In this document: positions 55,415 through 64,000 of the stretch, in pieces
How the letters are laid out: each line of letters opens with the position of its first letter
Numbering within the stretch: position 1 is the stretch's first letter
Assembly: GCF_000149955.1 (NCBI RefSeq)
Contig: NC_030989.1
Location: 1,286,552 to 1,350,551 of the forward strand
Origin: Fusarium oxysporum f. sp. lycopersici 4287
Taxonomy: Eukaryota > Ascomycota > Sordariomycetes > Hypocreales > Nectriaceae
Length of the DNA stretch: 64,000 nt
Direction of reading: 5' to 3'
The notes under the pieces: generated by a model
What the model saw: the letters and a program-made list of their open reading frames with translations, nothing else
The model's database searches: none
Told to the model about the DNA's origin: nothing
Program-made: the position numbers and the translations under genes

Positions 55415-58400
55415 TCACTGCTCCTCAGTCTTCCTCCCCTTATTCGCCCGGTACAATCTGGCAAATGCACCAGCCTCGTCTTTCAACAACTCCTGAGGGG
55501 CTCCAAACTCAACCAAAGAACCCTTGTCCAACACGGCAACTTTGTCAAAGTCGAGCAGTGTATCAATGCGATGAGCGATCATGATAATCGTACAGTCCGA
55601 GAACTCGGTACGGATGACCTCTTGCATCCTTGCATCTGTTTGTTTATCGACGCTACAAACGGTGTCAGAAACAAGAAAAGTTCAAGGTTGATGAAATGGC
55701 TTACCTGCTTGTCGGCTCATCAAGAATGAGCAGTGAACTTCTCTTCAATAACGCTCTTGCAAGACAGAAAAGCTGGCGCTGACCGTGAGACAAAACGTTC
55801 TCGTCCATCTTCTCATCAAGAGGATCCTTATTGTCGTCGATCTTGGCTTCGATGACAGACCAGATACCAACTCGCTCGAGGGCGCTTCTGATCTCATCAT
55901 CTGACGCCGTATTGCATGGGTCAAGATTGGCACGGATGGTATCGCCAAAGACAAATGGATCCTGCGTCAAGCAGCTTAAACGCTGGCGGATCAAATATCT
56001 AGGTACCGTCGAAATATCTTGTCCATCAAGAGTGATCTGGCCATTGACGATCTCTGCCATGCGGAGAAGGGCTTGGACGAAAGAACTCTTTCCACTTCCA
56101 CTTCGACCGCAAAGACCAAGCTTTTGTCCGGGTTTGATGCTAAACGAAAGCCCACGTAGCACAGGTTCAGTAGTTTGCCTATAGAGTCAACACATTGGAC
56201 AAAGCCTTTGTTGGTGTAGATCCCACTTACTCATACTGAACATCCAGATTCTTGACTTCAAGACTGCCTTGTCTCGGCCACAATTCCCCTGGTTCATTGT
56301 CTTCGTTTGTCTTTTGTTCATTTGGTGCAGAAGAACAGAACATACGAATACGCGCAATAGCGCCCAGTGATGTCTCGAGGATCGACCAGTTGAGAATAAT
56401 ACCCTTCATGTTGGTACCAAGTCTCATCATGTTGACAAGCGCGATACCCAGAAGTGAAGGATCAATCTTTTCGCGGAGGGTTACAGCAAAAACCACGAGA
56501 ATGATCGTCAAGAATGCTACCACCATATCCAGAACCAGAGTCAGCCATCGCTGAATACAGTTGAGAAGATAAGCTGGCTTCTGGGCATCATCAATTCGAC
56601 TCAGCGCCTTGTCAGTATACGGCTGAATCCAACCAAAGGCTCGAATTGTGGCCAGTCCGTCGATGGTCTCGAGGAAATGTGAGAACAGCGGCGCCTTGTG
56701 TTCGATCCTAAACAATGTGTTAGTAACAATATTGAACCATTCAGGATCACGCTTATCTTACTCCAGAAGACGGAGTTGTTTGGATGTTCGGACATAGAAA
56801 CGCTGGATAAGGGCAAGCACAACGATCACGAATGGAATCGAGATGGCAAACCAGCTGACAGCTGCCATAGCAAGACCAGCAGCACCAAAGCATGCAGCAA
56901 CCTCTGTAATGGATATTAGCTTGCATCAACCATAATGCATAGATATATCTCACCAAAGAGGAAGATGGAAAAGGCCATAGGGAGAATAATGTCAACATGG
57001 CGCAAATCCTGACTGAATCTATTGATCAGAGATCCCGCCGCACTGTTGTGAAGGAAGGATAGGGGAGCGCCCATAGCAGCGTTTAGGAGTCGTGAATGAA
57101 GCAATTTTCCACTAACGGGTCCGCAAACCAAAAGGAACATCCTGGGTTCTTGTCAGTAAAGGTCGCACTTTTACCGTCAGTTTCACCCACGCAATGGCAA
57201 GCGTAATAAGAATGCCCTCGAAGGCAGACAGGACGGTATATATGCTGAGCCAATAGCCAATATCTCTGCTATCACGAACTTTTCCATCACCCCACCAAGT
57301 GACCCAAACATCTGATACAGGTTAGCAGTGTGTAGATTTTATTCAATAGAGAACTTACATCGAAAGGACGTAATAACCCCTGCACTGGCGATAAGGAGTA
57401 TCTGGGCGAGCATGTTATGTATCCCATTAGCCTTGAAGTAGTACATAAACACGCTTCGATCACTCGGCACTTCAGTCGGTTCATCTTCAACCGCGTCCTT
57501 GTTGTCGGTCTTGTCACTCTCCTCTACAGGTTTGGTCTCGGCAGAAGGTTGGTCATCGTGATCGTCGTGGCTCGAAATGTCAAGATCGTGGATATATCCA
57601 TTTCCGGATCGCAGTTCATGGTAAGTTCCTTGCTCAACAAGTCTCCCGCCCTTTTCAAGGACGACAACAAAGTCAGACTCCGGGAGCCTGTTCACTAAAA
57701 GGACGTCAAACCACTGAGGCATGATTCATTAGTAATAACGTACCTGCATGTGTAGCCAAAATGACAGTAGTGCCATTCTTTCGAAGAAGACCACCCTTTC
57801 CAAAGACGCGAGCAAAGATGATCTGCTCAGTCACCTTGTCAAGCCCACTAAACACATCATCAAAGATAGCCACAGGCTTCCTGGAGTATAGGGCACGAGC
57901 TATAGCAATTCGTTGCTTCTGTCCACCGCTCAACTTGACTCCTTGCTCGCCAACCTGGGTAAGGTCTCCTTTAGGAAGCCGTCCTAAGTCGATGGCCAGG
58001 TCGCAGGCATTGATGACTGTCTCGAACCAGGCGCTGTCGTATCCCTTGGACTCTGCGATGATATTGGCACGGATTGTCGCATTCATAACCCAGGGAGTCT
58101 GGTCGCAAAATGCGACTTCTGATGCGTCCAGAGACACATTACCCATAGAAGACGTTGTTTCGCCCAGAATAGCCTTCAGCAGACTCGATTTACCGGAACC
58201 AACCGGACCAACAAGCATGGTAAGCGATCCATTCTTGTGACTCGGGAAAGTTGTGTTGATGTCTTGAAGAACAGCTTTCTCGCCCCAGAGAAAGTTGCCA
58301 TCCTCGATCACGATTCGACTTCCATCGGCTCCAACAGGGATATCTTTCAATGGAGTCGCCTCGATGGTTTCCTGGACGGGTTGCGAGCTCTCCGAAGATG

Positions 58401-60465
58401 ATCTGGAAGTGTTTTTGACGCGGCCATTAACTTGGCGGCGGTCAATTCGCTCTTCCAAATTGAGAAAATCTTCCATTCTTCTGAAGCATCCAAAGACTGA
58501 GAAAGATCCTGGGATACTTCCAAGAAGATGCGATAGAGGGTCCATCATGACACCCAAGATAGACAACGCCGTGATAGCTTGGGCTGCAGAGAATGGTTCA
58601 CCGTTTCCGAACTTTGCCGCAAGGGCATACGCGCCAAAAGTGATTGCTTCAGTCATTCCCACATTGCAGTTGGCTAAAAGAGTGAGCAAAGAGAATATCT
58701 GCCAGACCAGAACTACTTACTGATACAGTTCAGATAAACATTGATCAGGCGGTAATGTTTACCGGTTTTGATCTCTTCATCCCGTTTCTGAGAAATGAGG
58801 CTGCTAAATCTTTCCGATAGTCCAAGCATCTTGACTGGTTTCATTGAGCCGAGAACCTCAGAAGTAAGATTAATGCGGTCCTGAGTGGCCTTCTGATATT
58901 TTATCTGGCGAGCGATCATCATCTTGCCAATGGAACCCGTAAGGAGGAGGCAGACTACACAGTTAGAATTGATTGGACCAGAAGACAGAGTTACTCACTG
59001 ATTGCTGTGACGATAGGAGCAACACAAACAGCACCAAGCTGTGCTGCCAGCAGGTACATAGCAATGCCAACTGTGAGAGTGTTCGCCCAGGATTCAACCA
59101 AGAGCATGTGAAGTTTCTCGATCAGGGTTTCCACATCATTTCCCATGAGTGTGACAGCTGAAGACTCGCCGAGGTCGTCGGTAGGAAGTTTCATCATCTT
59201 ACTGTAAATCATGATCATGAGACCACCACGAACCATGGCGCCAGCCCTGAATGTCAGATGCTCGTACCACGCTGTGAGCAGCTATATAATGTCAGCATGG
59301 TGTACTTACATCGCCTGGGGTGATCATACTGCAGAACCGATAAAAACGAATGCGAATGCACCAATCAAGCCATAACCCAAGTTCATTGTCGAGTCAGACT
59401 CGGGCATCGTGAGGAATCGTAACGCGTTGCTGACAAGAAAGGGTTGAGAGATACTCAAAGCGATCATACCAATACGAGGTGGTATTATACCAAGAAGTTC
59501 CCATCTCAAGACAGTCACGGTTGCCAGAAATAGAGAAGGTTTCTTGCTCTTCGAAGTGGCTGTAGTCTCGAATTAGAGGTGTTGACTTCATCTCACTATG
59601 GTATCCTACCTTTCTTCCATGATTTTCCGAAACGAACTGCGAGCTTCTCTGAGGATAGCTTCTCGTAGATGGTAGGCAGGTCATTGTTAGTCAGAACAGT
59701 AGCCCAGCCTGAGAAGAGGAGTGAGTTCAACCAGACAAAGAACCCGCGGCTGAAGGGGCCGCTTGTGCTTTCTTTTGAAATTGGCTTTTCGCTTGATATC
59801 AATATCTTGCGTTTCTCAATCGTTTCTAGTACAAGCAAGGTCAACTTGAAAATTGTCGAGGTTGAAAGAGTTGCAGCATACGCAATGTTCAGTGACATGA
59901 GCCATTCTGTACGAAGTCGAGCGGCGTCGAATAGAAGCGAGACAAATAAATATGCAGTGAGAATGAATGACGGTCGAACAGATTTGACGTGCTCGACGTG
60001 AGCCAACAAAAGAATGGCGAAAGCTGCTAAGAGATTGAGAATGGCCGCAGCTAGTGAGAAGCGAGTATTGAGCTTCTTGGCGGATGGAACTAAAGCTATT
60101 AAAACCACCTGCAAGATAGAGTATATGGCGGAAGTGATCTGAGTAGTTTAATTTAGCCAAAATGTTAAGGAAGACAACCAAGAGTGTTCTTACCAGCTTT
60201 GGTGTATATGTCGCGTGACGCTTGGTCTTGTCTGGACTTCTAAAGAGGTAGAAGGCTCGTGGGCCGGCAATTGCAAGAAAAATAGCAGATGGAACGATGC
60301 TGAGGATACTCTCTTGAAAAGATACTGAGACACAGTTAGTCAATTGCTCACGTCAAGTTCCCTGGTGTGCTCACAGGTGAAATCAAATCCACCGCGACAA
60401 CCCTCGGTCCAAACGCTGGGCCCAAAGAGGCTATCGCCACAGGCCGTGGAGTTGTAGCCGTCCAT
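55415..60465 (-). CDS. full-length ABCC-type ABC transporter
   Basis: Fourteen exons, all joins in frame, 1457 aa: 60465-60375, 60324-60194, 60108-59610, 59559-59330, 59281-58999, 58954-58721, 58673-57744, 57694-57359, 57311-57191, 57141-56954, 56903-56762, 56707-56231, 56178-55705, 55652-55415. Introns are 43-85 nt with GTAAG-like donors. Order: an N-terminal TMD0 (FQESILSIVPSAIF), first membrane domain, first ATP site (Walker A GPVGSGKSS at about 645, signature LSGGQKQR at 737, Walker B AIFDDVFSGLD with the Asp-for-Glu change usual in ABCC), second membrane domain (LSFLHNSAAGSLINRFSQDL), second ATP site (Walker A GRSGSGKSS at about 1243, signature LSHGQRQ at 1348, Walker B LLILDEPTS). Fungal relatives export drugs, toxins or conjugates; the substrate here is unknown. 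It sits beside an MFS exporter on the same strand. Confidence 0.93.
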
Positions 60466-61186
60466 AACGGCTAAGACTATCACCAAAAGCCTGCAGCCCA
60501 AGAAAAAGGCCAAGCTTGAGTGTTTCTTGGCCTCTTGGGATGCAGAATGCTGCAAACCAAGGAGAATATAAATGGAGTTGACGTCCCTGAGACCTGATAC
60601 CCGTGGACCCAATAGCGTGGTAGTACCCTGCTCATGCATGCATCAGCTCCAATTGCACAGATCCTACAAGCCGCACGCAATTGTGGTTACTCTGAAACCA
60701 CTACAGATAATCTAGAACGACGTTGATGCAGTTAATAGCTTGGCCATGTTGACATTCCGATAGTGAAAAGGTCGTGCCGCATTCGAGACTTGATTTTGGC
60801 AGCATCGGTCAGCACGCCTCAAAATAATGAGCATCTCGGACGAATAGAGTCCGTTAAAATGAGGAGACGGATCAAAATCCTTGTTGGGACGATTTCCTTT
60901 GCGAGTTCGGCTGACTTTTTATCATTTGCTGGTCGACTTACAAAAGTCCCTTGCCATGGCCTTATTCGGAAGGTAACTGATAAGTGTATCGCAATTATTC
61001 CTAGGTACTTATGTCGGAAGAGTTTTGTTCCTTACAAACTCCAGCGATACGAAGTATTGTATAGTAGTAATAAAAAAGTATTCTATTTGGGTATCTTTCA
61101 GTGTAGATAGTAGATGAATATGTTTCTTAAATTTGGCATATCCAGTCAATGTTGAGATTGTTGCTTGTCGCTCCTCCAAACTCCAA
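60466..61186. other. intergenic region
   Basis: About 720 bp between two minus-strand transporter genes; promoter of the ABC transporter and 3' flank of the MFS gene. Frames 60480-60680 (minus) and 60763-61110 (plus) are unsupported. Confidence 0.5.
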
Positions 61187-62912
61187 CTACTGAAGTCGCA
61201 ATGGATCATCTGGCATATAATCATCTGTTTCGTAGCCATCGCTGTCTGCTGGATCTTCTCGTGATCGCTTCGTCGGTGGCTTAACGAAGAAGAGCGCAAT
61301 CCAAGACAGAGAACAGAGGAACGAGACGTAAAACCAAGGCAATCCAATCCAGATTCCTTTTCGCTTCAGACCCTGGTCAAAGAACCAAGCCAGGACTGGT
61401 CCTCCGATAAACGACCCTACCACCTCAATCATACCTATCAAGGCATATAGTCGAGCAGTATACTCAGGTTGCACGTAGTGTGTAACTGTTGCGCGAGCCA
61501 GAGGACTATCGGCCGCGCCAAACGTCCCAATAAAAAGACCAAAAAGGAACATGACAGCATTATGACTGATGCCTTGCCAAAAGGCTGCAAAGGCGAGTAT
61601 TCCGGTCGAGATTCGCGTCAAGAACAAATCCTTGCCAAATGCCGACATTCGAAATCGAGGGGACACCAGAATCTCCGATACCTTGGGCAAGCCGGCGAGG
61701 ATGATGAGATTTAGAATTCCCAAAGGAGACAGAATCAAGCTCACTTCAGCCATCTTCCACTTGAAATGCTTGCTGATATATTGGCCCAGGGTTGTCGTGT
61801 AAGCCGTAAACCGTGCATTCGTCACGAAGAATGTCACCATGATCATGAGAACACTTGGGTCCTTGAGCATGCCAACTGAATGCTTGAGATCTTTGATAGC
61901 ATGTGATACATGCCCCTTGAAGGTGGTTGGAGCGCTTTTGCCCGCCTGAGCTTTCTGGTGCTTGAGGTTGATAGTCAAGGTTTCAGGAAGCAGGCAGAGG
62001 ATGCCCACGATGATAGGAACAGTGGCAAAGACAAGGTAGACGGGAACCCAAGGTCCGTACTTGTTCATTAGGATGCCTGCAATGATAGGCCCTGAAATAC
62101 CTCCCAAAGTCGCACCAAACGTAAGCCATAAGAAATGCTTGGCTCTGGGAGTGATATTAGTATATGCCCGTGGAGAATGATCTTCTGTCCACTTACTTGT
62201 CTTCCTCCGAACTGACATCGGCTGCGATCGAATAGAGGGTAGAAAACATTACCGGAACGCCACCGCCGAATATCTGAAAGAAACCTCCCACGATCAAAAG
62301 ATAGGGCTTTTCTCGAAGCTCGCCTTGAAACGCCTTCATGCTGAAGGGAGCAAAAAGAAAGCACACGGCAATGCCAGACCATGCCAACATCACAGTGGGT
62401 TTACGGCCAATCTTGTCGGACATCATTCCATAAGGAAAGGCTACGACAAGACCTGGGAAATATTAGACACTGAATATTGGGTAAGTTATCCGTCTGGGGT
62501 ACTACTCACCAACAATAGAGGTGATGAGGCTGTTCCAGCCATACAAGTATCCAAGCTGAGATTGAACCTCATCAACCTTGCATTTCATCTCATCGATGAT
62601 GTCCGTAGATGTATCCTGGTAGTGTATATGGCAAAACATATCCTCAATCAAACGCGCAGTCGGCAAAAGCAACAACATCCCGCTCAAAACAACAGCAAAT
62701 TTGATGACAGCAATTAAAATGACAATTCTTTTCGGTGAATGAACGCCCCATCGCGAGAATCGATAACTTGGAATCGGTTCTGAATGAGAATGAAGGCTTT
62801 CGTTATCGCTTACTGCATCATCTTCTAGCGGTTCGAGATCAAGCAGAGGCACATCCAGATGAGACTCCAACTCCACATCTTCGCTAGAAACGGGATGATA
62901 CTGAGGTACCAT
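61187..62912 (-). CDS. major facilitator superfamily transporter
   Basis: Three exons, 62912-62510, 62452-62197 and 62144-61187, in frame, 538 aa; introns of 57 and 52 nt with GTGAGT and GTAAGT donors and CCCAG acceptors. I start at the ATG at 62912 because it gives the usual acidic, Leu/Asp/Glu-rich cytoplasmic N-terminus (DVPLLDLEPLEDDAVSD). The MFS motif A is perfect, GMMSDKIGRKP, spanning loop 2-3, and helix 2 is completed by the first splice (SIVG|LVVAFPY). Further helices are clear (GGFFQIFGGGVPVMFSTLYS, GATLGGISGPIIAGILM, FIGGPVLAWFF). A long middle loop is basic. The family moves small molecules with proton coupling; the substrate cannot be told. Confidence 0.9.
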
Positions 62913-63640
62913 ATTGATAGAAAAGATTAAGGAACAACTCAAAACGATGCCATCCGGCCTTGGAGAAGCCAAAGATGGCTGAAATTGGTTTTAAAAGAAA
63001 GAAATTTGAGAAGACGTCAGAATAATCAAGGGAGGCTGAGCTAACTTGAAATTTGACTAGGCTAGCTAGGCTATTTCAAGTATCAGATCCCCAGATTTAG
63101 CTTCTTGGCTGACAGCTTCAGAGATTTCAGGGGTTGGAAAGCCACCGACGACCCCTTGTTCTTGGTCGCTGAGCCTCTGTAGGGCTGTTTTTGTTGCGTG
63201 GCTTAGGCCTGGACCGTGCTGGTACGCGTATCATATCGGATTCTTCTTGTTACACAATTTGTTTCCGAGACGGAATTGGCTCCGTATTGTGCATTGATTT
63301 TAATGCTCTTCCTTATGCACCAAGTTGTTACACATAAGCACCAAGAATAGCCAGGGGCCCAACGAAGTTGTAAACGTCGCATCTAAAAGGGATATCGATG
63401 TTTTGTCGGGAGGTCTCACGAATTATGCCGCTTAAATAATGGTAGATGCCGTGATGGATAGAAACTCTATTTCGCAGGACCGTCAACTGCCGTAGCGGGG
63501 CCGTATATCAAACCCCGCATCCGTACCATCCGTCTCTCCGGATCCGGTCTCTCCCTCTTAAGAATCAACGACACTCAAAGTACAATAGACTATTACGGTC
63601 AACCTAGGCTCTTCAAACTCATAGATCAAACATCTCAGTC
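62913..63640. promoter_or_regulatory. divergent promoter region
   Basis: A 728-bp spacer between the minus-strand MFS gene and the plus-strand gene at 63641. The last 100 bp are rich in CT and AAC-type leader sequence. No specific binding sites are claimed. Confidence 0.5.
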
Positions 63641-64000
63641 ATGTCTTCTCCTCTTCGTATTGGCTACGTGCCAGAGCACTTCTCAACTCCCCAAACTCCC
63701 CTCTATTTTGCTCAGAAGCACTTCGGTCTCGATGCGGAGCTGATTCCCTTTCCTTCAGGCACCGGCCACATGGTCACTGCTATTCGAGCTGGTGAGATCG
63801 ATGTAGCTGTTGGTCTGACTGAGGGTTGGATTGCGGGTCTAGGCAAGGAGGGTATTGAGGGTGATGGTGGATATCGTCTTGTTGGCACATATGTTGAGAC
63901 ACCTCTTTGTAAGTTTTCTTCGCCATGACGATGAAATAGTCACTAACACATAAAGGCTGGGCTATCTCTACTGGTGCAAAGCGCCCTGAGGTCACCTCCG
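63641..64000 (+). CDS. Ca3427-like periplasmic-binding-fold protein, 5' part
   Basis: Exon 1 is 63641-63908; the 47-nt intron has donor GTAAGT, a CTAAC branch and an AAAG acceptor; exon 2 begins at 63956 and runs off the window. The product starts MSSPLRIGYVPEHFSTPQTP and continues FPSGTGHMVTAIRAGEIDVA, GLTEGWIAGLGKEG, YVETPLCWAISTGAKRPEV. This is the bilobed periplasmic-binding-protein fold of the fungal Ca3427-like family, distantly related to THI5/NMT1-type proteins; it may bind a small ligand. About 110 residues are visible out of an expected 250-300. There is no signal peptide, so it acts in the cytosol. Confidence 0.8.

Noticed and set aside
1..64000. CRISPR arrays, insertion sequences, operons, plasmid origins
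   Set aside because: No regularly spaced repeats, no transposase or reverse-transcriptase frames; the spliced genes show the DNA is fungal nuclear.
1..64000. tRNA or rRNA genes
   Set aside because: I scanned by eye for TTCGAATC/TTCAAATC-type T-loops with matching arms and found none that folded; a covariance-model search would be decisive.

Overview
The window looks like chromosomal DNA of a filamentous ascomycete. The evidence is short introns (about 44-86 nt) with GTAAGT-like donors, CTRAC-type branch sites and CAG/TAG acceptors; fungus-typical families (SPX-EXS/Syg1, fungal CAF-1 large subunit, vacuolar M18 aminopeptidase, fungal ABCC transporter, OTT_1508-like deaminase, DUF7907-type secreted protein); and no bacterial-style operons. 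A Sordariomycete close to Fusarium is my best guess, from protein style alone. Exon joins were made by eye and checked for reading frame, not against transcripts.

Layout. 1-12 kb: an F-box/ankyrin protein (-), a spliced deaminase-like gene (+), a C2H2 zinc-finger gene (-) that I assembled from four exons and that carries an in-frame TAG, and a small secreted protein (+). 12-32 kb: an accessory-looking stretch holding members, fragments and wrecks of at least two unnamed families. Family 1 has a conserved FW..L..DW block and a late YN-IIxxAR helix (members at 16.5, 19, 22, 26.7 and 31.4 kb, with separate copies of an N-terminal MAxQQ module at 12.8 and 21.5 kb). Family 2 is a small protein with a YRHRT..LF.V.W block followed by ARDRLE and IAEGQ..GCI (13.4-13.9, 13.0-13.4 and 25.8-26.3 kb). 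Other gene remnants and one new small spliced gene (23.5 kb) are mixed in. An intact aminopeptidase gene sits among them at 28.9-30.5 kb.

32.7-36 kb: a five-exon SYG1/XPR1-type SPX-EXS phosphate-export protein (-). 36-43.6 kb: more than 7 kb without a convincing gene. 43.6-51.4 kb: three plus-strand genes: a conserved low-complexity fungal protein, the CAF-1 large subunit (whose reading frame is broken by one nucleotide at a CCC-TAA-A site), and a large disordered protein of unknown function. 53-55 kb: three small Cys-rich minus-strand genes, one with an in-frame stop. 55.4-62.9 kb: a 14-exon full-length ABCC transporter and a three-exon MFS transporter, both minus strand. The right edge cuts a Ca3427-like periplasmic-binding-fold gene (+).

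How they relate. Housekeeping functions (chromatin assembly, phosphate export, vacuolar proteolysis) form the flanks. The 12-32 kb interval looks like a site of local gene birth and decay, and its two interleaved families are the strongest candidates for something undescribed.
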